Shown: one piece after another, positions 1 to 7,774 of the stretch | Numbering within the stretch: position 1 is the first letter of the stretch | Layout of the letters: each line of letters opens with the position of its first letter | Assembly: GCA_964614655.1 (NCBI GenBank) | Contig: CAZTPF010000037.1 | Span: 1 to 18,838 of the forward strand | DNA: 18,838 bases | DNA from: Casp-actino8 sp964614655 | Lineage (GTDB): Bacteria; Actinomycetota; Acidimicrobiia; Acidimicrobiales; Ilumatobacteraceae | Reading direction: 5' to 3' | Made by a program: the position numbers and the translations under genes | The notes under the pieces: model-generated | Seen by the model: the letters and a program-made list of their open reading frames with translations, nothing else | The model's database searches: none | Told to the model about the DNA's origin: nothing

Positions 1-1
1 G

Positions 2-1729
2 ACTTCTTCGAATCGCACCAGGCGTCGACCTGGTGTTCTCATCGGCGCTGTCGCCATCGCCTTCGGCCTCGTGGCCGCGGCATGTGGTGGCGACGACGGT
101 GGCAGTTCGTCAGGTGGCAACGAAACCACCGCCGCTCCGGCCGAGACCACGGCTCCGGCACCAGCCACCCAGCCGCCGGCCGAGGACGACACACCCGTTC
201 CGGGCGGAAAGATGGTGTTCGGCCTCGAGGCCGATACCTCATCACCGTGGACACCGTCGGCCATGGTGTGCGCGATCTCCTGCCACATGGTGGCCCGTAC
301 CGTGTACGACACGCTCATGATCCCTGGGGCCGACAACGTCCCTCACCCGTACTTGGCCGAGGCGGTCACCCACAACGATGACTACACCGAATGGCGCATC
401 ACCGCTCGTTCGGGTGTGAAATTCCACGACGGCACCGACTTCGACGGCGCTGCCATCGTCGACAACATCAGTCGTCACCGCACTGCCCTTCTTACGGGCA
501 CTGCACTTCTCGACCTGGTGTCGATCGAGGTCGACCCGGCCGACCCCATGACAGCGGTGGCCACTACCAACAAGCCGTGGGCCACGTTCCCGTGGTATCT
601 CACCGGCCAGATCGGCTACATGGCGTCACCCACTTGGTTGGCAGCCGCTGATGCCGACGCCGCCCTCCAGGCTCAGCCGGTCGGCACCGGACCCTTCGTC
701 TTCGTCGACTACAAGCCGAACGAGTTCTACAAGGGCGCCAAGAACGCCGATTACTGGAACCAGCCGTACCCGTACCTCGACGAGATCGAGTTCATCCCGA
801 TCGCCGACGGCCTGAAGCGTCGTGACGCCCTGAAGGCCGGCGACATCGACGCTCTCCACATCAACAATGGTGAAGTCATCACCGAATTCCGCGATTCGGG
901 CGAGTTCGACACCATCGAGGTGACGAAGAACGGCGAGACCACGTACTCGCTGCTCCACGTGACCAAGGAGGGCTCGGCGGTCGCCGATCGTCGCGTGCGT
1001 TGCGCCTTGGCCTACGCCTCCGACTCGGCCACCACCAACGAAGTGGTCAGCTTCGGCGTCTACCAGTTGGCTAGTGGGCCGTTCTCGCCGAGCCAAGTGG
1101 GCTATCTCGAGGACTCGGGCTACCCGATGGTCCAGGACATGGCCAAGGCCCAGGAACTCATCGCCGAGTACAAGGCCGAGAACCCGGGCGAGATCAAGAT
1201 TGCTCTCGCCACCACCACCGATGCCACCAACCTGGTGATCGCCAACTTCCAGAAGGACTGGTGGGAGGAAGCCGGAGTCGACGAGGTCACCATCGACCAG
1301 ATCGACCAGGCCAACTACATCGTCACGGCTCTGCTCGGCAACTTCGAAGTGTTCCAGTGGCGTAACCACGGTGGCGTCGACCTCGACCAGCAGTACTTCT
1401 GGTGGCACTCCTCGTCGTCACTCCCGGTGGGCTCGTTGGCGCTGAACTTCGGCCGCATCAAGGACGCCAACCTCGACGCACTCCTCGAAGAGAACCGGGG
1501 GACGCTCGACCCGGTTCGCAAGCAAGAGATCGCCGAAGAGGTCAACCGTCTCTTCGCAACCGAGTGCTACAACCTCTGGGGTTCGTACGCCATCTGGATG
1601 ATCGCCTCCAAGCCCGACGTGAAGGGTTTTGCGGCGGCCAACCTCGTTCTCCCCGACGGAGAAGTGGCACTCGAGGGTTCCGGTATCGCAGGCACCTTCT
1701 ACACCTCGACCATTTGGAAGACCAGCTGA
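2..1729 (+). CDS. ABC transporter family 5 substrate-binding lipoprotein (5' partial)
   Basis: Extracytoplasmic solute-binding protein of the peptide/opine/nickel class (SBP family 5), which captures ligand outside the membrane for the permeases encoded next. The reading frame is open from base 2, so the start codon lies just upstream of the window. The visible N-terminus is a basic RTRRR stretch, a hydrophobic core and a lipobox-like VAAAC with the cysteine codon at 83-85. A Gly/Ser/Thr/Ala/Pro/Glu-rich linker follows, as in surface lipoproteins. Family motifs visible are KFHDGTDFDGAAIVDNI and PVGTGPFVFVDYKPNE. A GTG at 71 is in frame but falls inside the signal peptide, so it is not the start. 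About 575 residues are visible, normal for the family. The DppB-like gene follows after 42 bases, probably in the same operon. The ligand is unknown; peptides are only the default guess. Confidence 0.93.
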   Translation, partial: TSSNRTRRRPGVLIGAVAIAFGLVAAACGGDDGGSSSGGNETTAAPAETTAPAPATQPPAEDDTPVPGGKMVFGLEADTSSPWTPSAMVCAISCHMVARTVYDTLMIPGADNVPHPYLAEAVTHNDDYTEWRITARSGVKFHDGTDFDGAAIVDNISRHRTALLTGTALLDLVSIEVDPADPMTAVATTNKPWATFPWYLTGQIGYMASPTWLAAADADAALQAQPVGTGPFVFVDYKPNEFYKGAKNADYWNQPYPYLDEIEFIPIADGLKRRDALKAGDIDALHINNGEVITEFRDSGEFDTIEVTKNGETTYSLLHVTKEGSAVADRRVRCALAYASDSATTNEVVSFGVYQLASGPFSPSQVGYLEDSGYPMVQDMAKAQELIAEYKAENPGEIKIALATTTDATNLVIANFQKDWWEEAGVDEVTIDQIDQANYIVTALLGNFEVFQWRNHGGVDLDQQYFWWHSSSSLPVGSLALNFGRIKDANLDALLEENRGTLDPVRKQEIAEEVNRLFATECYNLWGSYAIWMIASKPDVKGFAAANLVLPDGEVALEGSGIAGTFYTSTIWKTS

Positions 1730-1771
1730 TCGAATCATGATCGAGAGTCAGGGCACCACGAAGGAAACGAC

Positions 1772-2676
1772 ATGAGATACTTCGGTCAGAAGTTGCTTCA
1801 ACTTTTCATCGTCGTCTTCGTCGTCACCTTCGTGGTGTCCCTGGCCCTCGGGGCCATCCCCAATGCCGAGGAGCGCATCATCGCCTCCACCGGCCAAGGG
1901 GCATTCACCGAGGAAGAGCGCAATGCCATTCTCGACGAGGTTCACCTGCGCGACTCGGTGGTCGTGCAGTACGGACACTTCGTCAAGGACTTGGTGACCT
2001 TCGACTGGGGGGTCACCTTCGGCGGCAATCAGCCCGTACGCGAGTCGATCTGGGACGGGCTCCAGATCTCCCTTCGCCTCATGATCTACGCCCAACTCGT
2101 CGCCCTGCTGGTGTCGATACCGCTCGCTTTGTTGGCTGCCTATCGCAATGGCGGAATCTTCGATCGAATATCCACCACTGTTTCGTTCGGTTTCATTTCA
2201 GTACCCAACTACGTGCTGGCCACGGTTCTCGGCCTCTTCTTCACCGTGCAGTGGAAAATCTTCCCGGCCCTCTCGAAGAACGTGAGCTTCTTCGATTCTC
2301 CGTTCGACCACTTCAAGAATTTCTTCCTCCCCACCATCGTGTTGGCCGCGCCCTTGGCCGCCACGTACATGCGCCTCCTGCGTTCCGACCTCATCAACAC
2401 CTTGCAGTCCGACTTCATCACCACCGCTCGCGCCAAAGGTCTCAGCACCCCGCGCATCCTGTTCGGCCATGCCCTCCGGCCGTCGCTCTTCTCACTCCTC
2501 ACCGCGGCCGCCGTCAATGTCGGCGCCCTGGTGGGTGGCTCGGTCGTGGTCGAAACGGCCTTCAACATGAACGGACTCGGCCGCAAGACCGTGGTCGGCA
2601 TCTTCAGCTCCGAGTTCCGCCTGGTGCAGATCACCGTCGTGGTGCTCGCCCTGGTGTACGTCTTCATCAACTTCCT
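1772..2676 (+). CDS. DppB-like ABC transporter permease (3' end lost in assembly gap)
   Basis: First inner-membrane permease subunit of the dipeptide/oligopeptide-type importer (binding-protein-dependent transport, DppB class). The ATG at 1772 is preceded by AAGGAA at 1761-1766, a good Shine-Dalgarno sequence. The 301 complete residues before the gap show an N-terminal membrane anchor (about residues 8-28), a periplasmic loop of about 70 residues typical of DppB proteins, then several membrane segments. The EAA-type coupling loop, DFITTARAKGLS, contacts the ATPase. The sequence stops at INFL next to the N run, in the last membrane helix. Family members usually continue about 10-20 residues further, so only the tail and stop codon are missing. 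The frame happens to continue through the gap into the next permease, but this is not a real fusion. Confidence 0.93.
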
Positions 2677-2776
2677 NNNNNNNNNNNNNNNNNNNNNNNN
2701 NNNNNNNNNNNNNNNNNNNNNNNNNNNNNNNNNNNNNNNNNNNNNNNNNNNNNNNNNNNNNNNNNNNNNNNNNNNN
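2677..2776. other. Assembly gap (100 N)
   Basis: There are exactly 100 undetermined bases, a length commonly used as a placeholder for a gap of unknown size. It falls between the nearly complete DppB-like gene and a DppC-like gene lacking its N-terminal region. The missing material should include the DppB tail and stop, a short junction and the DppC start with its first membrane helix. That needs more than 100 bases, so the true gap is probably larger. Confidence 0.98.
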
Positions 2777-3577
2777 ACCCACGTCGATCCCAACCCTCTC
2801 CTGTCGGAGCGCCCACCTTTCTGGGCCACGTTCTCGGAAACGTCACGTCCCATCGTTCGTGACGCGCCCGAACGCGTCGGCCTCATGGGCACCGACACCA
2901 ACGGCTTCGACATCTTCAGCCGCTCCATGTTCGGCGCCCGCAATTCACTCCTGATCGGTGCCATGTCGATCGTGTTCGGCATTCTCATCGGAGGCGCACT
3001 CGGGCTCATCGCCGGCTACGTCGGCAAGAAGACCGACCGCGTGATCGACACGATCATGAACATCTTCCTGTCGTTCCCGGCGCTCCTGCTCGCCATCTTC
3101 ATCGTCGGTTTCTTCGGATCGTCGGGCGCTGACGAGGCGAAATCGCGATCGATCGGGCCGATCATCCTCGCTCTCGTGATCCTGTCGATCCCACCCATCG
3201 CCCGCCTCGTTCGCGCCAACACGATGGTCTTCGCCCAACGCGAATTCGTCCTGGCGGCTCGCAGCCTCGGCGCCCGCAACGGCCGCATCATCGTGCGCGA
3301 AATTCTGCCCAACGTCATGCCGGCCATGGTCACCTTCGCCATCACCGGTATGGCGATCCTCATCGTCGCCGAAGGCGCCCTCGCCTATCTCGGACTCTCG
3401 GTGAGCGCCCCCACCCCCACATGGGGCTCGATGATCTTCAGCGGCCAGCAGAAACTCGAGACCGCCTGGTGGATCTCGATCATGCCGGCCGTCGTGTTGT
3501 TCCTCACCGTGCTCGCCATCAACTTGCTCGGCGACGTGCTCAGTGAGAAGTTCCGCATCAGGGAGGCGATCGGCTGA
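2777..3577 (+). CDS. DppC-like ABC transporter permease (5' end lost in assembly gap)
   Basis: Second permease of the importer. 266 residues are visible and the start codon is in the N gap. The retained part begins in the periplasmic segment after the first membrane helix (THVDPNPLL), then shows the family's GTDxxGxDxxSR box as GTDTNGFDIFSR. The second Gly is usually followed by Arg, so Phe is unusual. At least five membrane segments follow, with the EAA-type loop EFVLAARSLGARNGR and the C-terminal LGDVLSEKFRIREAIG. DppC proteins normally have about 280-330 residues, so roughly 40-70 N-terminal residues are missing. The stop TGA at 3575-3577 overlaps the ATPase start ATG at 3577 by one base (TGATG), indicating translational coupling. 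Confidence 0.92.
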   Translation, partial: THVDPNPLLSERPPFWATFSETSRPIVRDAPERVGLMGTDTNGFDIFSRSMFGARNSLLIGAMSIVFGILIGGALGLIAGYVGKKTDRVIDTIMNIFLSFPALLLAIFIVGFFGSSGADEAKSRSIGPIILALVILSIPPIARLVRANTMVFAQREFVLAARSLGARNGRIIVREILPNVMPAMVTFAITGMAILIVAEGALAYLGLSVSAPTPTWGSMIFSGQQKLETAWWISIMPAVVLFLTVLAINLLGDVLSEKFRIREAIG

Positions 3578-4635
3578 TGAAACTGCAGGCCGAGAGTCGT
3601 CGGGAATCCGGCGTTCTCCTCGAAATCGACGATCTCCACACCTACTTCTCGACTCCCATCGGACTCGTGAAATCGGTCGATCACGTGTCGTTCACCCTCG
3701 ACCGCGGGCGCCGTCTCGGCATCGTCGGCGAATCCGGCTGTGGCAAGACCGTGCTCTCCCGCTCGATCATGGGTCTTCTCCCCCGCCGCAACGTCGTGCG
3801 CGGCGGGTCGGTGCGATACGAGGGCCGCGAGCTCACCACGATGCCGTTGAAGGAACGACGCAAGATCTGGGGCGCCGAGATGGCGATGATCTTCCAGGAT
3901 CCGATGACCTCGCTCAATCCGGTCATCCGCATCGGCAAGCAGTTGATCGAACCTCTGCAGATCCACCTCGGATACGACCGCCAGACTGCGAGCGACACTG
4001 CGCTACGCCTTCTGACCGATGTCGGCATCCCCGAACCCGAGAAGCGGATGCGCCAGTACGCCCACGAGCTCTCCGGCGGCATGCGCCAGCGAGTCATGAT
4101 CGCCATGGCTCTCACGTGCGGACCCTCGGTCCTGTTCGCCGACGAACCCACCACCGCTCTCGACGTGACCGTGCAGGCCCAGATCCTCGATCTGATCGAA
4201 CGCCAGCGTCGCGATCGCAACATGTCGGTCGTCCTCGTCACTCACGACCTCGGCGTGGTGGCTGGCCACACCGACGAGATCATCGTGATGTACGCCGGCC
4301 AGATCGTCGAGCGCGCCGCCACACCGGTGCTCTTCAGCTCGATGAAGATGCCGTACACCGAAGCGCTGTTCCGCAGCATTCCGAAGTTGTCCGACCCGAG
4401 CCACACGCGTCTCGTGACCATCGGCGGTCGGCCGCCCAATCTCATCGCTCCGCCCGCCGGTTGCCGCTTCAGCCCCCGCTGTCCGTACGCCACCGACGTG
4501 TGCACGACCACCCCGCCCGAACTGGTGGAGGCCACCCCGGGTCACTGGTACGCGTGCCACCATCCGGTCGGATCCGAACGCTGGCAGGAAGTGAACGTGC
4601 GCATGCGAAACGAGCAATCGGTGGAGGCGAGCTGA
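3577..4635 (+). CDS. DppD-like ABC transporter ATP-binding protein
   Basis: One of two cytoplasmic ATPases powering the importer, 352 residues. It has Walker A GESGCGKT at residues 51-58, signature LSGGMRQR at 165-172, Walker B ending DE at 189-190 and the switch His at 223. The C-terminal oligopeptide-transporter extension carries four cysteines in CRFSPRCPYATDVC and YACHH. In the mycobacterial Dpp transporter the equivalent cysteines have been described as binding an iron-sulfur cluster; here that is inference. The ATG at 3577 overlaps the permease stop by one base and has GGGAGG at 3561-3566. Its own stop overlaps the next ATPase start in the same TGATG arrangement. All catalytic motifs are intact. 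Confidence 0.94.
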   Translation: MKLQAESRRESGVLLEIDDLHTYFSTPIGLVKSVDHVSFTLDRGRRLGIVGESGCGKTVLSRSIMGLLPRRNVVRGGSVRYEGRELTTMPLKERRKIWGAEMAMIFQDPMTSLNPVIRIGKQLIEPLQIHLGYDRQTASDTALRLLTDVGIPEPEKRMRQYAHELSGGMRQRVMIAMALTCGPSVLFADEPTTALDVTVQAQILDLIERQRRDRNMSVVLVTHDLGVVAGHTDEIIVMYAGQIVERAATPVLFSSMKMPYTEALFRSIPKLSDPSHTRLVTIGGRPPNLIAPPAGCRFSPRCPYATDVCTTTPPELVEATPGHWYACHHPVGSERWQEVNVRMRNEQSVEAS

Positions 4636-5651
4636 TGGCCGGCACCGGTAAGGCCCACCTGCGTGACGACTCGGTTCTTCGCGTCGAAGACCTGGTCGTC
4701 GAGTTCCCAGTCGGACGCACGGGCTTGAAGGTCAACGCTGTGTCGGGCATCTCGTTCGACGTGCGGCGAGGTGAGACCCTCGGCATCGTCGGCGAGTCTG
4801 GTTGCGGCAAGTCGACCACCGGGCGCGCCATCATGCAGCTCCCCCGACCCACCTCGGGCCAGATCGTCTTCGAGGGAACCGACATGAACGCTCTCGACCA
4901 GAACGAGATGCGTCGTTTGCGCACCAAGATCCAGATGATCTTCCAGGATCCGATCTCCTCGCTCAACCCTCGTCGCAGTGTGCTCGACATCGTCACCGAG
5001 CCACTCAACATCTGGAAGGTCGGTACCAAGGCCGAACGCGAAGAAAAAGCCAAGGCGGTCCTCGAGGAAGTGGGCATCGATCCTGCCGTCGCGGCCGGTC
5101 GTCGTGCCCACCAGTTCAGCGGCGGCCAGTGTCAGCGCATCTCGATCGCCCGATCACTCGTCCTCTCACCGTCGCTCATCATCTGCGACGAACCGGTGTC
5201 GGCTCTCGACGTGTCGGTGCAGGCTCAGGTGCTGAACCTTCTCGAAGACCTGAAGCGCGACCGCGAACTCACACTCATCTTCATCGCCCACGACTTGGCC
5301 GTCGTGAAGAGCATCAGCGATCGCGTGGTGGTCATGTACCTCGGCAAGATGTGCGAGGTCGTCGAACCGGGCGCCCTCTTCGACCGGCCGGCCCACCCGT
5401 ATTCCAAAGTGCTCATCGACTCGATTCCGGTGGCCGACCCGTCGGTCGAGATCGCCGAGGTCGGAGTCCAGGGCGAACCACCGTCACCGGTGCTGCCGCC
5501 GAGCGGCTGTCGCTTCAACCCGCGCTGCCCATACGCCCAGGACCGCTGTCGCAGCGAAGAACCCGAACTTCGTGAAGTCGCTCCCGGACATTTCGTCGCC
5601 TGCCATTTCCCGTTGCACGGCGGCGAGGCCCCGGTCAGCGTTCGCGTCTGA
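4635..5651 (+). CDS. DppF-like ABC transporter ATP-binding protein
   Basis: Second ATPase of the importer, 338 residues. The start is the ATG at 4635, overlapping the preceding TGA by one base with GGAGG just upstream. A much longer open frame upstream is an out-of-frame shadow of the first ATPase. Walker A GESGCGKS is at residues 53-60, Walker B ICDE ends at 185-186, and the switch His is at 219. The signature is FSGGQCQR (161-168), with Cys166 where Arg is usual; the SGGQ core is unchanged, so activity is expected. The C-terminal oligopeptide-transporter extension again has the Cys-rich CRFNPRCPYAQDRC motif and a later ACHF. The operon ends here: the stop codon directly abuts the convergent crotonase gene. 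Confidence 0.94.
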   Translation: MAGTGKAHLRDDSVLRVEDLVVEFPVGRTGLKVNAVSGISFDVRRGETLGIVGESGCGKSTTGRAIMQLPRPTSGQIVFEGTDMNALDQNEMRRLRTKIQMIFQDPISSLNPRRSVLDIVTEPLNIWKVGTKAEREEKAKAVLEEVGIDPAVAAGRRAHQFSGGQCQRISIARSLVLSPSLIICDEPVSALDVSVQAQVLNLLEDLKRDRELTLIFIAHDLAVVKSISDRVVVMYLGKMCEVVEPGALFDRPAHPYSKVLIDSIPVADPSVEIAEVGVQGEPPSPVLPPSGCRFNPRCPYAQDRCRSEEPELREVAPGHFVACHFPLHGGEAPVSVRV

Positions 5652-6461
5652 TCAGCGATTCTCGAAACGCGGCGGTCGCTTCTCGACGAAGGCCGTCATT
5701 GCTTCGCGCGCGTCGTCCGTGTGGCTGGCCAGGATCTGCTGGCGATTCTCCAAGTCGATGGCCGCCTGCATTCCGGGAATCTCGAGCGCGGTCCACATCG
5801 CCTCTTTCGTGAGCGACACTCCGAACGGCGAGTTCCGTGCGATCTCCTCGGCCTTCGACAGCGCGGCGTCGAACAGCAACTCGTCGGGGACGACGTCGAC
5901 CAGCAGTCCGATGCGATAGGCCTCGGCCGCATCGAACACCCGACCGGTCAGCATCAACTCCTGGGCGCGCGCGACGCCGACGATGCGAGGGAGCAACCAC
6001 GACGTCCCGATGTCGCAGGCCGAGAATCCGATACGAACGAAGGCCACATTGAACTTCGACGATTCGGCACCCAGCCGAACGTCACTCGCCAGTACGAGCG
6101 CGAGACCACCACCAGCCGCCGCACCGTTGACGGCGGCGATGATCGGCTGCGGCGTCGCTCGCATGTGCGTGACCAGGGTGGCGATGTGCTTCTGGGTCGC
6201 GAAGCCGCGCTGAGTGGCGCCCACGTTCTCGCTGTGCGGGGCCATGCCGTAGCCCCCGAGATCGAGTCCGGCGCAGAAACCTCGTCCGGCGCCGGTGAGA
6301 ACGATCACTCGGCACGTGAGATCGACCGCCAGTTCGTCGAGGTGGTCGTGCAGAGACTGCACGAGTTCGCTCGTCATGGCGTTCAGCCGATCGGGACGAT
6401 TGAGTCGGAGAACGGCCACGTCGGGCCGAGGGCGTTCGAGGAGCACTGGAGCGTCGGACAT
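5652..6461 (-). CDS. Crotonase-superfamily protein (enoyl-CoA hydratase/isomerase family)
   Basis: Cytoplasmic acyl-CoA-binding enzyme of the crotonase fold, 269 residues, normal length. The chosen start is the ATG at 6461 (MSDAP); an upstream open extension to 6764 would overlap the divergent gene and has no family similarity. Oxyanion-hole segments are visible: GAGRGFCAGLDL (57-68) and NGAAAGGGLAL (112-122). The classical hydratase glutamates (GGGxE and QPE in rat crotonase) align with Ala121 and Phe141, 20 residues apart as in the reference. Asp150, in ACDIGTSWLLPR, aligns near the second catalytic Asp of dienoyl-CoA isomerases and is kept. It is therefore unlikely to be an ordinary hydratase; isomerase, thioesterase-like or other activity is possible. 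It is unrelated by position to the transporter or glycan genes. Confidence 0.88.
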   Translation of the reverse strand: MSDAPVLLERPRPDVAVLRLNRPDRLNAMTSELVQSLHDHLDELAVDLTCRVIVLTGAGRGFCAGLDLGGYGMAPHSENVGATQRGFATQKHIATLVTHMRATPQPIIAAVNGAAAGGGLALVLASDVRLGAESSKFNVAFVRIGFSACDIGTSWLLPRIVGVARAQELMLTGRVFDAAEAYRIGLLVDVVPDELLFDAALSKAEEIARNSPFGVSLTKEAMWTALEIPGMQAAIDLENRQQILASHTDDAREAMTAFVEKRPPRFENR

Positions 6462-6538
6462 CGCTCCAGTCTGCCCGTCGCCGAACGCTGCGAACGCACC
6501 GTGTAGCGTCGGAGCGACCCGTCCGGTCGTTTCGCGCC
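6462..6538. promoter_or_regulatory. Divergent intergenic region, candidate promoters
   Basis: These 77 bases separate the divergent crotonase and PIG-V-like genes, so promoters for both probably lie here or in the gene ends. On the + strand TAGCGT (6504-6509) fits a TANNNT -10 element and would give a leader of about 20 bases. No clear -35 element is seen, and neither ATG has a convincing Shine-Dalgarno sequence. This is weak evidence by eye only. Confidence 0.25.
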
Positions 6539-7774
6539 ATGTCCACGACCACCACCTCATCCGACTCCTCGCTGATCTGGCGGACGGCCCTACGCCACGC
6601 GGCGCTCGCCTACGCCTTGTCGCGACTGTGCGTTCTCGTCGGCGCGGCGATCGTGGGCGCCGAGATGAGGGCCGACGACAACAAATTGCGCGAGCGACTG
6701 ATCTGGGGATTCTTCGGCAAACCCGACCCCCACGCGCGCGAGGCGATTCTCCCGCGATCAGCATCGTCGATGATCCTCGACGTCCTCACCTCGTGGGACG
6801 GGATCTGGTACATGCGTATCGTCCGGCGCGGCTACCCCGAGTACGTGCCGAGCGGAATCACCTACGACGATCCCGAGGCACGAGTCGCCTTCTTCCCGAT
6901 GTATCCGTGGCTCGTGCGTACGGTCGACCGTGTTCTGCCCGGCGGCGACACCTTCGCCGCGCTCTTCGTAAATCTGGTGCTGGGCGCGATCTTCGTGGTG
7001 TTGGTCGGTCTTCTGGCGCGTCGATGGTTCGGCGACCGGGCCGCCCGGCCGGCCATGGTCCTCACCGCGTTCTTTCCGGGAAGTTTCGTCCTGTCGTTCG
7101 CCTACAGCGAAGCGCTGCTTCTCGTCCTCGCCGCCGCGAGCCTTCTTGCGCTCTCCTCCGAGAGGTGGTTGTTGGCCGGAGTCTTCGCCGCCGTCGCCAC
7201 CGCCACTCGTCCGAACGGAATCGCGCTCGTCGCCGCAACTGCCGTTGCCGCCTTCGTCGCCATCCGACGATCACGACAGTGGTGGGCGTTGTCGGCACCG
7301 CTCCTGTCACCGGTCGGCTTCCTCGTTTATCAATGGTGGATCGACCGGCACACCGGAGAGTCCCGGGTGTGGTTCCGCGTCCAGGGCGAAGCGTGGAAAG
7401 AGGGGGCCAGCTTCGGTCTCACGGCCATCCGCAACACCCTGGAGGCCTTCAGCAAACCGCTCACCTCGCCCACCGACCTCATCACGGCAGCAGCGTTCCT
7501 GGCCACGCTCGTCGCACTGTGGATTGCCTGGAAGCGACCGCTGCCCCTCCCGGCCCTCGCCTACTCCGCCATCGTCGTGGCTCTCATGCTCCTGCCGGCC
7601 ACCGTCACGGCGAGACCGCGATTCCTCTTCACGGCGTTCCCGCTCGTCGTCGCGGCCGCAGTGTGGCTCGACGACGAACGCCGTCGACACTGGTGGCCGT
7701 ATCTGCTCGCCGTCTGCGGTACCGGACTGACGGCGCTCACCGCCTTGTACGGCGTGTACGGGGCGATCCCGTGA
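6539..7774 (+). CDS. PIG-V-like GT-C mannosyltransferase, integral membrane
   Basis: A 411-residue multi-spanning membrane protein resembling the PIG-V/Gpi18 family (COG5542-type). These enzymes transfer a sugar, usually mannose, from a polyprenyl-phosphate donor on the outer side of the membrane. Diagnostic segments are SWDGIWYMRIVRRGYP with Asp87 in the first loop, RVAFFPMYPWLVR, FFPGSFVLSFAYSEA and ATRPNGIALV. About nine hydrophobic segments are visible. The ATG at 6539 has no obvious Shine-Dalgarno sequence. The stop TGA overlaps the GTG start of the AftD-like gene by four bases (GTGA), so the two are translationally coupled. The polyprenyl-phosphate-mannose synthase-like gene in this locus could supply its donor. 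Acceptor and exact sugar are unknown. Confidence 0.82.
   Translation: MSTTTTSSDSSLIWRTALRHAALAYALSRLCVLVGAAIVGAEMRADDNKLRERLIWGFFGKPDPHAREAILPRSASSMILDVLTSWDGIWYMRIVRRGYPEYVPSGITYDDPEARVAFFPMYPWLVRTVDRVLPGGDTFAALFVNLVLGAIFVVLVGLLARRWFGDRAARPAMVLTAFFPGSFVLSFAYSEALLLVLAAASLLALSSERWLLAGVFAAVATATRPNGIALVAATAVAAFVAIRRSRQWWALSAPLLSPVGFLVYQWWIDRHTGESRVWFRVQGEAWKEGASFGLTAIRNTLEAFSKPLTSPTDLITAAAFLATLVALWIAWKRPLPLPALAYSAIVVALMLLPATVTARPRFLFTAFPLVVAAAVWLDDERRRHWWPYLLAVCGTGLTALTALYGVYGAIP

Noticed and set aside
626..1408. 260-residue open frame on the - strand inside the binding-protein gene
   Set aside because: The + frame has strong family 5 motifs; the antisense frame is a high-GC shadow.
3543..4634. 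Long N-terminal extension of the DppF-like ATPase
   Set aside because: This part of the frame is an out-of-frame reading of the DppD-like gene, rich in Arg, His and Pro. The ATG at 4635 has a TGATG overlap and GGAGG upstream.
6295..7770. Extension of the AftD-like frame upstream of 7771
   Set aside because: It lies over the PIG-V-like gene in another frame and has low-complexity Arg-rich sequence. The GTG at 7771 begins a typical AftD N-terminus and forms a GTGA overlap.
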